From Mesorhizobium sp. Root554 (GTDB taxonomy: Bacteria; Pseudomonadota; Alphaproteobacteria; Rhizobiales; Rhizobiaceae), in NCBI RefSeq assembly GCF_001427025.1, contig NZ_LMGA01000001.1, positions 516,348 through 580,347 of the forward strand: a stretch of DNA of 64,000 nt, given 5' to 3'. Made by a program: the position numbers and the translations under genes. Positions 31,664 through 40,751 of the stretch are shown one piece after another. Every line of letters begins with the position of its first letter. Position 1 is the stretch's first letter. The notes beneath the pieces are model-generated. The model searched no databases. It had not been told where the DNA came from and saw only the letters and a program-made list of their open reading frames with translations.

Positions 31664-32682
31664 GCATCTGGCAGCGGTTCCTGCAATCTGGCGCCAAGGC
31701 TGCCGTACTGGGGCAAAAAATCGATTTCGAGCCGCCGCCGGAGCCCGATCTCGTGGGGCTGGTAATGCTGGCCCTGGAACACAAGCTGGAAACTGCGTTG
31801 GCCCCGGTGGTTCCGGAGCTCGCTCCCGTCATAACGCTCCACGATCACATATATCGTGACCAGACGAATTGGCTCAAAAGCAATTACAGCCGGTTCAGCC
31901 ACCTCGACACGCTTAGGTTCATTCAAGGATTTCCGCGGAACAGGCGCTTTGGTCCTGCGCTTCCGGCCAGCCAGCGAAGCGACATCGACTACGTGATCTC
32001 CGACAAGGAGAATATCGAGCTCCTCCGTATTTTCAGCGGGCTGGGATTGAGGCAGACCTTCTTCGTCGATGGCGAACTGGTTACACTCGGCGATGACGAG
32101 ATCGCCGATATCGAGAGTTCGTCCGGCTATGCCTATCCGAAGAACATTCCCTACAGCGTCGATCTGCCCTTTCAACTGCCGCATATGGGGAGTTTGGAAA
32201 TAGGCGACGCCCTCGGCCCGTTGCGGAAAATGGGAGAGGATTTCTCTCTGCTGGTGATTTTCGAGCGGACCCTGTCCTTCGGCGGCCCGCATGATTTGGA
32301 AATCCTGCTGGACAAGAACAACCGGATACTTCTGGACGGCCTTCCGACGTCGAACGATGAGGTCTACATCCTCTTTGCCACCGTGCGGTTCTACAAGGCC
32401 ACATGGAACGGGGAGCAGCGGATGCGCTCGTTGCTGGAAATGGCGCACGTCTTGGGTCCGGGGCAATCCGGCTTCCGAACGGACCTGCTGCTGCGTCTTG
32501 CCGAGAAAAGTGGATTGGAGCGGGAAGTCTACGCGGTCCTGGATGGATTTGCAGAGATCAGCCCGGAATTTGCCGAGGCGTGTCGTCAGCGACAATTGCC
32601 GCTTGTGCCGGATATGGCTTGGAAGCAGAAAATGTACGAGGCGCAAAGCGGCGTCGGGGAATTGCTGAAACTGACTGGCTGA
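31660..32682 (+). CDS. Unknown protein, faint nucleotidyltransferase-like features
   Basis: The 340-aa soluble protein starts inside the previous gene's stop (ATGA overlap). I do not recognise it. Two stretches recall the NTP_transf_5 type of nucleotidyltransferase found in some peptide natural product clusters: QRSDIDYVISDKENIELL (residues 105-122, cf. the DxD metal site) and EVYILFATVRFYKATW followed by RSLLEMAHVL (residues 234-265, cf. the late His/Trp helix). The G-S motif that starts the active site in true nucleotidyltransferases is missing, so it may be inactive, or the resemblance may be chance. It lies between the DUF6065-like gene and the MFS exporter, so a role in processing or recognising the 28-aa peptide is inferred. 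Confidence 0.7.
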   Translation: MSIWQRFLQSGAKAAVLGQKIDFEPPPEPDLVGLVMLALEHKLETALAPVVPELAPVITLHDHIYRDQTNWLKSNYSRFSHLDTLRFIQGFPRNRRFGPALPASQRSDIDYVISDKENIELLRIFSGLGLRQTFFVDGELVTLGDDEIADIESSSGYAYPKNIPYSVDLPFQLPHMGSLEIGDALGPLRKMGEDFSLLVIFERTLSFGGPHDLEILLDKNNRILLDGLPTSNDEVYILFATVRFYKATWNGEQRMRSLLEMAHVLGPGQSGFRTDLLLRLAEKSGLEREVYAVLDGFAEISPEFAEACRQRQLPLVPDMAWKQKMYEAQSGVGELLKLTG

Positions 32683-32728
32683 CCGCACGCCGACGCGATG
32701 CTGTCCATCCGATCTGTCACGGGTTGCT

Positions 32729-33949
32729 ATGCGAATTCTTCTTCAAAACCGTCAGTTTTCCCTGGTGTTCATGGTTTCGATGCTCAGCGTGCTGGGCGTC
32801 GAGATGGCGCGGCTGGCGTTGCCGCTGATCGTCTATGAAATTCAGCGCTCCGAGATGGAATTGTCGGTGCTGCGAGGCGTCGTCTTCCTGCCCAACATTG
32901 TCCTGGCGATCTTCATCGGGACGATCAACGATCGGGTCAGAAGAGTTTTTGCGCTTCGTTTCTATCTGGCCGCGCAGGCAGCAATCCTTCTGTGTACGGC
33001 CTGGGCGCTGAAGGATGTGGCTGGCGGCCTCGGGCTGGTGCTGACGCTGGTCTTCTTCCTGATGGCGTTCTTCTACGCCTCGGGCAATGTGCAGACCGGA
33101 TTGGTTCAGCAGGCGGTGCCGGTTTCTGACCTGGTCACTGCCAACGCGCTGTTGAGCGGGTTCAACTCCACAATTTCGGTGTTCGCGCCCATGGCGGCGG
33201 GCGCCTTGTTGGTTCTCATCGGTGGCTCGGGCACTATCGTCGCCTGCGCCATCGCGCTTTTTGCCGCGATGCTTTTTTCCGCCCTGATCCGGCTGGAAGA
33301 TTCGCCAAAGCCGAAAGGCAATTTTCTTCAGGACATAACGGACGGTTTGAAGGCATTTGCCAGCAACCGTGAACTGGTCGTCATGTCGCTTGTCGTGATG
33401 ATCGTAAACGGTGCCGAAGGCATCTATGCGACGATGCTCATCGTGCTGCTCAAGTCGAACCTCGGCGTCGGCGACTTCGAAGTGGGCGTCGTCCTCGGTC
33501 TGACGGGCGTCGGCGCGGTTTGCGGCGCCTGGCTGACTCCCTACGGACGACGAGCCTTTGGCGTGGCCAAGACGTTCGCCATGCCCATCGTCCTCGTCGC
33601 CGGCGTCTATGTCGGCACGGCATTCTCGCCGAACGTCGCCGTGGTCGCGGCCCTGGGTTTTCTCGAAGGCCTCATCTCCACGGTCTTCGTGGTGTCCCTA
33701 TGGACGTTCCGGCAGGAGACTGTCGAGCGACGCTATATCGGTCGCGTGGCGGGGATTTCAGGGGCTATCTTCAAGATTGGCATGCCGCCGCTCATCATCC
33801 TGGGAGGGCTCGTCTCCACCCGATATGGCGTGGTCTATTGCCTGCTGTTTGCGGCGCTGTTGAACGTTCTCGTCTTCGCCGCCTTGGTGCCGACCAGGCT
33901 GTGGCGTTACAAATCGCCGGTGGACGGAAATCCGCTGCCGGCTGGGTGA
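32729..33949 (+). CDS. MFS exporter of the peptide cassette (12-TM, DHA3-like)
   Basis: The 406-aa membrane protein has about 12 hydrophobic segments and a short loop after helix 2 with GTINDRVRR, the motif A of the major facilitator superfamily. It looks like the DHA3/macrolide-efflux group of exporters. It begins 46 nt after the preceding gene, in the same direction, and ends the cassette; the next gene is convergent. Exporters of this type often secrete, or give immunity to, small bioactive compounds made by neighbouring genes. The substrate is not known; linking it to the 28-aa peptide is inference. Confidence 0.85.
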   Translation: MRILLQNRQFSLVFMVSMLSVLGVEMARLALPLIVYEIQRSEMELSVLRGVVFLPNIVLAIFIGTINDRVRRVFALRFYLAAQAAILLCTAWALKDVAGGLGLVLTLVFFLMAFFYASGNVQTGLVQQAVPVSDLVTANALLSGFNSTISVFAPMAAGALLVLIGGSGTIVACAIALFAAMLFSALIRLEDSPKPKGNFLQDITDGLKAFASNRELVVMSLVVMIVNGAEGIYATMLIVLLKSNLGVGDFEVGVVLGLTGVGAVCGAWLTPYGRRAFGVAKTFAMPIVLVAGVYVGTAFSPNVAVVAALGFLEGLISTVFVVSLWTFRQETVERRYIGRVAGISGAIFKIGMPPLIILGGLVSTRYGVVYCLLFAALLNVLVFAALVPTRLWRYKSPVDGNPLPAG

Positions 33950-33975
33950 GCCCCGCAAGCGGTATGCATAAGCCG

Positions 33976-35298
33976 TCAGAGGTACTGCGCGACCTTTTTT
34001 CCCACCGCGATGAACCGCAGCGGATCCAGCGCTTCGCCATTGTGGCGGACTTCATAGTGCAGATGCGGCCCGGTCGAGCGGCCACTGCTGCCGGTCTGGC
34101 CGATGATGTCGCCGGCCTTCAGCTTCTGTCCGACAACGACCGATATCTTGCTGAGGTGACCGTAGCGGGTCGAAAAGCCCTGGCCGTGGTCGACCTCGAT
34201 CATGCGTCCATAGCCGCCGGCCCAACCGGCGCGAACGACGACGCCGGCCGCGGTGACTTTCGCCGGCATGCCCAGCGGTGCGCGGAAATCCATGCCGGAA
34301 TGCAGGGCCGCCGAGCCGAGCAATGGGTCGGTCCGCACGCCGAACGGACTGGTGACGGCGTGGCCGGGAGCCGGGTTGGAGAGCGGCAGCCGGCGCGCCT
34401 CGGTCTTGAGCTGGTCGAGCGTATTCAGCGCCTCGTCCAGTTCCTTGACCTTGGTTTCGAACATGGTGGTGCTGTCGAGTGGTACAAGCGGGCCGCCGAC
34501 ATCGGTTTCGTCCTTGCCGAAGTCGCTGTCCACGGGCAGGCCCGCCGCGCGCAGCGCTTCGGAAATGCCATCGGCATTTTGATAGGCCGTATCGGCAAGA
34601 TTGGTGATACGCGACAGCTGCTCGCTTTCTATGTTGCGAAGCGACTGGTTGATGGCCACGAAAAGCTTGTCGGCGCGGTCTGCGGAGGATTCGTTCTGCT
34701 CGCCCTTGCGGGTCGCCCAAAATGAGAAGGGCAATGATTTCTGGCTGTCCGCGCTCGCAAGCGCAACGGTCTTGGCGGCTACAGGTTGAGCGTCGCCGGC
34801 ATCCGCACGGTTGTCGGGCTTCTGCGCGGGCACCGGGCCGTTGGCGGGAAGCGGCGCGCCAACATCGTTTCCGGCGCTTTCCATAAGTCCGAGGCGGCCG
34901 TGCCGTTGGCTGAGCAGCGTCTGTCGGTCAAGAAGCTCGCCGACCTTCGTTTCCATCAACTGCTGGTCGAGCAACTGCCGGCTGGTGATACGGTCCACCT
35001 GGGCGCGCAGCGCCGAAATCCTGTCCTCGTAGGCTTGTTGTATGCGTGCCTGGCGCGCCGTGCTGGCGCCGATCAGGTCATCGCGCAAAACCAGATAGGA
35101 GGTTGCCAGCAAGTAGCCCACTGCGACCGCCGCCAGCGCGGAGCCGGCAAATGCCGCAAGCCATGGCCTGACGGTGAAGTGCCGGATCTCGTCGCCGCGG
35201 GCGATGATGACGGTATGAGGTTCCCTGCGTTTGCCGAAAACAGCGGACTGACCGGTTACGTTCACAGCACCAAGCTTTCGTTGCCACACCCAAGACAT
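33976..35298 (-). CDS. M23-family metallopeptidase with membrane anchor and coiled coil
   Basis: The 440-aa product has a cytoplasmic N-terminus, one membrane helix (about residues 48-67), a long periplasmic helical region with coiled-coil character (about 78-115), a Pro/Ala-rich linker and a C-terminal LytM/M23 domain. The zinc-site motifs are intact: HSGMDF (from His333), and HLHYEV (from His410) with its two histidines. Enzymatically active M23 proteins cut peptidoglycan cross-links or glycine bridges; many rhizobial members act in cell division and envelope growth. It is convergent with the peptide-cassette exporter, ending 27 nt away, and marks the cassette's right boundary. Exact bond specificity is unknown. 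Confidence 0.92.
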   Translation of the reverse strand: MSWVWQRKLGAVNVTGQSAVFGKRREPHTVIIARGDEIRHFTVRPWLAAFAGSALAAVAVGYLLATSYLVLRDDLIGASTARQARIQQAYEDRISALRAQVDRITSRQLLDQQLMETKVGELLDRQTLLSQRHGRLGLMESAGNDVGAPLPANGPVPAQKPDNRADAGDAQPVAAKTVALASADSQKSLPFSFWATRKGEQNESSADRADKLFVAINQSLRNIESEQLSRITNLADTAYQNADGISEALRAAGLPVDSDFGKDETDVGGPLVPLDSTTMFETKVKELDEALNTLDQLKTEARRLPLSNPAPGHAVTSPFGVRTDPLLGSAALHSGMDFRAPLGMPAKVTAAGVVVRAGWAGGYGRMIEVDHGQGFSTRYGHLSKISVVVGQKLKAGDIIGQTGSSGRSTGPHLHYEVRHNGEALDPLRFIAVGKKVAQYL

Positions 35299-35393
35299 GT
35301 TCGATTACACATCGTTAGGGTTAACAAAGCTTTGCGGATCGGACGTCCCGTTAACGATAGACGCGCGATTTCCGGTTCAGGCGCGATACTTGG

Positions 35394-35864
35394 CTAGGAA
35401 AGTGCGCGGACGGCTTCCAGCACGGCCTCGGCGTGCCCCTTGACCCGCACCTTGCGCCATATCTGAACGATCCGGCCATCGGCGCCGATGAGGAAGGTCG
35501 CGCGCTCCACACCCATATATTTGCGGCCGTACATCTGTTTCTCGACCCACAGGCGATACGCCTCGACGACCTTGCGGTCCTCGTCGGCGGCGAGAGCGAC
35601 GGCCAGTCCGTGCTTGGCCTTGAACTTGTCGTGCTTTTTGGCACTGTCCGTCGACAGGCCGATGACCGTAGCTCCGGCCTTCTCGAAGTCCGGCTTGAGC
35701 TGCGAAAAGCTGATGGCCTCGTTGGTGCAGCTCGACGTGTCGTCCTGCGGATAGAAGTAGAGGACGACCGGGCGGCCCGCAAAGTCTGCAAGCCGCAACG
35801 ACCCGCCGCCGTCGCGGGGAAGGTCGAAAAGCGGTGCCGGGTCTCCCACCTCGAGATCAGCCAT
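35394..35864 (-). CDS. bcp: Thioredoxin-dependent peroxiredoxin (Bcp/PrxQ type)
   Basis: The 156-aa product reduces hydroperoxides through a peroxidatic cysteine. FYPQDDTSSCTNEAISFS holds it, in the atypical context S-S-C rather than the commoner P-G-C-T; no second cysteine lies five residues later, so it is a 1-Cys or distant-partner type. GLSTDSAKKHDKF is the family's downstream block. The ATG at 35864 is supported by AAGGG upstream; 14 further codons are open but unlikely. It is divergent from the AsmA-like gene. Confidence 0.92.
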   Translation of the reverse strand: MADLEVGDPAPLFDLPRDGGGSLRLADFAGRPVVLYFYPQDDTSSCTNEAISFSQLKPDFEKAGATVIGLSTDSAKKHDKFKAKHGLAVALAADEDRKVVEAYRLWVEKQMYGRKYMGVERATFLIGADGRIVQIWRKVRVKGHAEAVLEAVRALS

Positions 35865-35958
35865 ATCGTTGCCCTTGTTTGAGGTTACGCGCGCCGCCGC
35901 AGGCATATAAGGTCTTGCGAGGATTCGTCCATGCGCAATTGGCGATACGGAAGATTAC

Positions 35959-38900
35959 GTGGATCAGGAGCTGCCGCGGCACGAAAAGATCAAGTTCAGG
36001 CGGGAGGAAATCACCGACCTGGGCAAGATGCCGTCGGCATGCGGCGAACCTCCGCTGGGGCAGGCGGCCATTGGCCGTAGCGCCCGTATCCTCGCCCGTA
36101 CCTTTCTGACTGTCGTGGCCCTGGTCGCCGTGGCGGCGGTCGCGCTCCAGCTGATCGACGCCTCGGGCATCGGCGCGTCGCGACTGCGCGAGGCGGCTGA
36201 GAAGGCCATCGAAAACATGGCAGGCGTCGATGTCGAGGTCACGACGGGCCCGGCAAGCATCACCCTGGACGGTTCGGCGTTCCTTGCGCTCCAGGTGCGC
36301 GATGTAAGCCTCAGGACGGCTACTGGCCAGCCGATGGCAACGGTCGGCCGTATGCGCTTCGGGCTGCGGCTGATGCCGCTGCTGTCGGGCGAAGTGAGGC
36401 TGACCAGCGCCAGCGTGTCGAATGCCCGGCTGATCGCCTCCGCGCTACCCTCAGGCGGCAATGACTGGACGGGCGCCCTGCGAAGCCCGGACGGTCTTCT
36501 CAACCCGGACAAGGTCAGTGATGCGGTGTTCGGCCTGGCCAATAAGACGCTCGACGCCGTGCGGCTGAATTCCGTGCGTGAAATCGAACTGGACAATGTG
36601 GAGATTGTCCTTCCCCAGCAGGGAACCGTCAGGCTCGTCAAGGTTGCGGAAGCCACTGTGCGCCAGACCGGACCCGGTCAGATGCAGTTTTCCTCCACCA
36701 ACGAGATAGATGGCAAGGCGATGACCGTCGCCGGTTCCGCGGTCCGTGATCTCACCTCACACTTGATAACTTCGCTGGAAGCCGACATCGCCGTCGCAGC
36801 GAGCGAGGAAGGACCGCCGGCCGAAGATGGTGAGGGCAGCACATTGGGGGCTATCGGTCTACGGCTGACAGGCAGCGAAGGCTCGGCGGAAACCGCGCCC
36901 GTCCTGAAAGCGCAGCTGTCGTTGACAGGCGCAGCCATGGACCTCGACCGTAAGGGCCGGCTGGTGGCAAACATCAATGCCGATGCCACCTTGCTGCGGG
37001 GAAGCAACAAGCTGGACCTCGGCAGGCTGCAAATCTCAACCGGGCGTTCGCTGCTCAGTTTTCAGGGTTCGTTCGGGCCGAAGCCGAAAGCCGTCCCGAA
37101 TGAAGAGCCGTCCTACCGCTACGACCTGGTGAGCGACGGCTCCAGTCTCGGACCGCTGGAGTCACCCGAGCCGGTGCTGCGGTTCATTGCCCGCGCCGCT
37201 GGCGTCTACCGTGTCCGCAGCGCCACGCTCATCGCCGACACGATCGCGCTCAAGTCGGACGCGGAGGGCGAGGTGCTGGGAACGGCATCGATGCAGTTCG
37301 CGCGGGGCAAGACGCCGGGAATGTCGCTTGGCCTCAACGTGCACGATATGCCGGTATCCCATGCCAAACAGTTGTGGCCATGGTTCTCGGCAAGCGGCGC
37401 GCGCCGGTGGGTACTGCGAAATCTCTTTGGCGGCCGCATCGTCGATGCCAACCTGCAATATCAGGTGCCTCCCGGCCGCATCGGCGATGGCGTGCCTTTG
37501 AACGGCAACGAGGTCTTCGGCCGCTTTCGCATCGAAGGATCGCGCTTCGATACGGCGGGACGCATTCCTCCCATTCGCGATGCGGTTGGCGAGGTGGCCT
37601 TCCGGGGTAACGATGTGGACATCTCGCTATCGTCCGGCACGGTCTATCTTCCGAGCGGGCGGACCGTGGCGGCGAGCGGCGGCACGCTGAAGGTCAAGAA
37701 CGCCAACCATCCACCCGTCATCGGCGCACTCGACATCGATGTTGCAGGCGAAGCTCCTGCGATCGTTGAACTCGCCTCGTACGAACCCATCAACGCCATG
37801 CGCCATGTCGGCATCCTGCCTGCAGAACTCTCCGGGACCGTGACCGGCAACGTCAAGGCGGACATTCCCCTCCAGGCCGGCATTGATGCAAGCAAGCTCA
37901 ACTGGCTGGTGGCGCTCGACTACAAGAACCTGGCTCTGGCGAAGCCCGTCGATGGCCAGATGGTCACCGAGGCGGAGGGGACCATAGTCGTCGATCCAAA
38001 CAAGGCCGTGATTGGCGCCAAGGCGCTGCTCAGTGGCATTCCGGCGGAAATCGACATCGTCGAGCCTTTGCTGCCGGAGGGGCCGCCACGCAGCCGCAAT
38101 GTGACGATGGTTCTCGATGAGAAGACGCGCGCGGCGTTCATGCCCGGCCTGTCGTCCATCCTTTCCGGAACGGTGAGGGTGGCGCTCGACAAGAATGGCG
38201 ATGGCAGCCAGGCGGTCTCCGCCGATCTGGCGGCGGTGAAGCTGAATTTGCCCTGGGCCGGATGGAGCAAGGGCGCCGGGGTGCCGGCCAAGGTGAAGTT
38301 CACCATGCAGTCGTCCGGCGGTTCGACCAGGCTGTCGGATTTCGACCTCAGCGGAACGACCTTCGCCGTCCAGGGCTCGCTGGTCCTTGCCGGTGGCAGC
38401 CTTTCCGCAGCCGATTTCAATCGTGTCAGGCTGAACCGCGGCGACGACGTCTCGCTGTCCCTGAAGCGGACTTCGAAAGGCTATTCGATCAGCGTGCGCG
38501 GCGATGCGCTGGATGCGCGCTCTCTCATCAAGCAGCTCACCGCCGATGCCGGCACGGCGACCAAGGGCACGGGATCACAATCGGTTTCGGTGCAGGCCGA
38601 TATCAACTCCCTGTCCGGTTTCAATGACGAGAAACTGTCCGGCTTCAAGCTCGACTACGGCGCTACAGGTTCGAGCGTGAATACGCTCAAGGCGAGCGCG
38701 CAGACCACCTCCGGCGCTGCCATAACGATCAGCGACGGCGGCGGCGGGGGCGGCAACCGTAATCTCGTGCTGAAATCCGGTGATGCAGGCGCCATCCTGC
38801 GATTTCTCGACACCTACGATCATATGCAGGGCGGGGCTATCGCACTGTCGCTTTCAGGAGCGGCGGGAGGACCCTTGCGCGGTACGATCGACGCGCGCGA

Positions 38901-39354
38901 TTTCCTCATCGTCAACGAGCCGAAGCTGGCATCCATCGTGTCCACGACGCCTCCGGGCGACAACAGAAGCCTCAATCAGGCCGTCAAAGCCGACATCGAT
39001 ACGTCCAGGGTGGCATTCGACCGTGGCTATGCCGAAATCGAGAAAGGCAATGGCTATCTGAAACTTGCGAACGGCATCCTGCGCGGAACATCCATCGGTG
39101 CCACGTATCAGGGTCTTTTCTACGATCAGGATAACAATATGGACATGACGGGCACCTTCATGCCCGCCTATGGCCTCAACCGCATCTTCGGCGAAATCCC
39201 GATCGTTGGGATGCTGCTCGGCAATGGGCGCGACGGCGGTCTGATCGGCGTCACCTTCAGGCTGAGGGGCAAGGTCAGCAAGCCGGAACTGACGATCAAC
39301 CCGCTCTCGGTGATCGCGCCGGGTATCTTCCGCTCGATATTCGAGTTTCGGTAG
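35959..39354 (+). CDS. Large AsmA/YhdP-like envelope protein (DUF3971 type)
   Basis: This is a 1131-aa protein beginning at GTG 35959. A single hydrophobic helix (about residues 48-70, TFLTVVALVAVAAVAL) anchors a very long periplasmic part. The beta-rich repeats, the C-terminal segment KLANGILRGTSIGATYQG and the final GKVSKPELTINPLSVIAPG match the AsmA-like C-terminal domain of the YhdP/TamB group. These proteins are thought to bridge the periplasm and carry phospholipids to the outer membrane, an established view for YhdP and TamB in E. coli. It is divergent from bcp and ends near a perfect hairpin shared with tyrS. No lipid-binding assay can be deduced from sequence. Confidence 0.88.
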   Translation: MDQELPRHEKIKFRREEITDLGKMPSACGEPPLGQAAIGRSARILARTFLTVVALVAVAAVALQLIDASGIGASRLREAAEKAIENMAGVDVEVTTGPASITLDGSAFLALQVRDVSLRTATGQPMATVGRMRFGLRLMPLLSGEVRLTSASVSNARLIASALPSGGNDWTGALRSPDGLLNPDKVSDAVFGLANKTLDAVRLNSVREIELDNVEIVLPQQGTVRLVKVAEATVRQTGPGQMQFSSTNEIDGKAMTVAGSAVRDLTSHLITSLEADIAVAASEEGPPAEDGEGSTLGAIGLRLTGSEGSAETAPVLKAQLSLTGAAMDLDRKGRLVANINADATLLRGSNKLDLGRLQISTGRSLLSFQGSFGPKPKAVPNEEPSYRYDLVSDGSSLGPLESPEPVLRFIARAAGVYRVRSATLIADTIALKSDAEGEVLGTASMQFARGKTPGMSLGLNVHDMPVSHAKQLWPWFSASGARRWVLRNLFGGRIVDANLQYQVPPGRIGDGVPLNGNEVFGRFRIEGSRFDTAGRIPPIRDAVGEVAFRGNDVDISLSSGTVYLPSGRTVAASGGTLKVKNANHPPVIGALDIDVAGEAPAIVELASYEPINAMRHVGILPAELSGTVTGNVKADIPLQAGIDASKLNWLVALDYKNLALAKPVDGQMVTEAEGTIVVDPNKAVIGAKALLSGIPAEIDIVEPLLPEGPPRSRNVTMVLDEKTRAAFMPGLSSILSGTVRVALDKNGDGSQAVSADLAAVKLNLPWAGWSKGAGVPAKVKFTMQSSGGSTRLSDFDLSGTTFAVQGSLVLAGGSLSAADFNRVRLNRGDDVSLSLKRTSKGYSISVRGDALDARSLIKQLTADAGTATKGTGSQSVSVQADINSLSGFNDEKLSGFKLDYGATGSSVNTLKASAQTTSGAAITISDGGGGGGNRNLVLKSGDAGAILRFLDTYDHMQGGAIALSLSGAAGGPLRGTIDARDFLIVNEPKLASIVSTTPPGDNRSLNQAVKADIDTSRVAFDRGYAEIEKGNGYLKLANGILRGTSIGATYQGLFYDQDNNMDMTGTFMPAYGLNRIFGEIPIVGMLLGNGRDGGLIGVTFRLRGKVSKPELTINPLSVIAPGIFRSIFEFR

Positions 39355-39362
39355 CCTGACCC

Positions 39363-39389
39363 TCCCTTCTCCCACAAGGGGAGAAGGGA
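39363..39389. terminator. Symmetric hairpin between the AsmA-like gene and tyrS
   Basis: TCCCTTCTCCC (39363-39373) and GGGAGAAGGGA (39379-39389) form a perfect 11-bp stem with a 5-nt loop. It lies between two convergent stop codons. It lacks a T-run but its CCCTTCTCCC-ACAAG-GGGAG look resembles the dispersed palindromes at 7883 and 54283. Confidence 0.6.
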
Positions 39390-39395
39390 AGACGT

Positions 39396-40649
39396 TTAAA
39401 CCGGCCGCACCAGAATGTGTTTTTTCTTGCCGAGTGAAAGCTTTACCGCCTGTTCCGGACTCAGATCCTGAAGCGTGACGACCCGCTTGTCGTCGCTGAC
39501 CGGCTGGTCGTTGAGCCGCACCGCGCCACCCTGAATGTGCCGGCGAGCTTCGCCGTTCGATGCCGCCAGGCCGGCCGACACGAACAGCGCCAGAATGCCG
39601 ATGCCTGACTCGAGCTGCGCCCGGGGCACCTCGATCGAGGGCAGGGTCTCCGCCGTCACGCCTTCCTCGAAGGTCTTGCGCGCAGTCTCGCCGGCCTGGT
39701 CAGCCGCTTCGCGGCCATGCAGCAGGGTGGTGATCTCGGTGGCCAGGACCTTCTTGGCGTCGTTGATTTCGGCGCCGCCGAGCGCTTCCAGCCGTGCGAT
39801 CTCCGCCATCGGCAGCGTCGTGTAGAGCTTCAGGAAGCGGCCGACATCGGCGTCCTCGGTGTTGCGCCAGTATTGCCAGAAATCGTAGGGCGACAGCAGC
39901 TCCGGATCGAGCCACACCGCCCCGGAGGCCGTCTTGCCCATCTTGGCGCCCGACGAGGTGGTCAGCAGCGGCGTCGTCAGCGCATAGAGTTGCGCATTCT
40001 CCATCCGGTGGCCGAGATCGATGCCGTTGACGATGTTGCCCCACTGGTCGGAGCCGCCCATCTGCAGGCGGCAGCCGAAACGCTTGTAGAGTTCGACGAA
40101 ATCGTATGCCTGCAGGATCATGTAGTTGAATTCGAGGAAGGACAGCGACTGCTCGCGGTCGAGCCTCAACTTCACCGAATCGAATGCCAGCATCCGGTTG
40201 ACGGAAAAGTGCCGGCCGACATCGCGCAGGAAGTTGACGTAGTTGATGCCCATCAGCCAGTCGGCATTGTTGACCATCAGCGCGTCGCCGGCGCCGTCGC
40301 CGAAATCGAGATAGGGCGCGAAATTGCGCCTGATGCCGACGAGGTTCGCCTCGATGTCCTGCGGCGTCAGCAGCTTGCGCGCCTCGTCCTTGAAGGATGG
40401 GTCGCCGATCATCGACGTGCCGCCGCCCATCAGCGCGATCGGGCGATGCCCGGTCTGCTGCAGCCAGTGCAGCATCATGATCTGGATCAGCGAGCCGGCG
40501 TGAAGGCTTTTCGCCGTGGCGTCGAAGCCGATATAGGCGGTCACCGTTTCCTTGGCGAAGAGCTGGTCGAGGGCGGCATCGTCCGAGGTCTGGTGGATGA
40601 AGCCGCGCTCGCTCATGGTGCGCAGGAAATCGGATTTGAAGGCGGACAT
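39396..40649 (-). CDS. tyrS: Tyrosyl-tRNA synthetase
   Basis: The 417-aa class I synthetase attaches tyrosine to tRNA-Tyr. The HIGH-like motif is HAGSL near residue 45, the KMSKS-like loop is KMGKTASG near residue 230, and tyrosine-binding residues lie in GGSDQWGN near residue 190. A C-terminal S4 RNA-binding domain ([15 protein letters not shown]) is present. RBS GGAAAGAG precedes the ATG at 40649; the frame is open far upstream only because it is antisense to anmK. Convergent with the AsmA-like gene and divergent from anmK. Confidence 0.97.
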   Translation of the reverse strand: MSAFKSDFLRTMSERGFIHQTSDDAALDQLFAKETVTAYIGFDATAKSLHAGSLIQIMMLHWLQQTGHRPIALMGGGTSMIGDPSFKDEARKLLTPQDIEANLVGIRRNFAPYLDFGDGAGDALMVNNADWLMGINYVNFLRDVGRHFSVNRMLAFDSVKLRLDREQSLSFLEFNYMILQAYDFVELYKRFGCRLQMGGSDQWGNIVNGIDLGHRMENAQLYALTTPLLTTSSGAKMGKTASGAVWLDPELLSPYDFWQYWRNTEDADVGRFLKLYTTLPMAEIARLEALGGAEINDAKKVLATEITTLLHGREAADQAGETARKTFEEGVTAETLPSIEVPRAQLESGIGILALFVSAGLAASNGEARRHIQGGAVRLNDQPVSDDKRVVTLQDLSPEQAVKLSLGKKKHILVRPV

Positions 40650-40751
40650 TTTTTCTCTTTCCGGAAACCGCCTGATCGCAAGGCGACCGTGGCGTCTGTC
40701 ATGGCGCGCGTTTAGCATCCTCCCCGTGGGAATCACAAGAACGGCTGGCAA

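Noticed and set aside
30350..33960. tRNA-Asp as a proven phage/island attachment site
   Set aside because: I looked for a copy of the tRNA 3' end near the cassette's right edge and found none, and there is no integrase gene.
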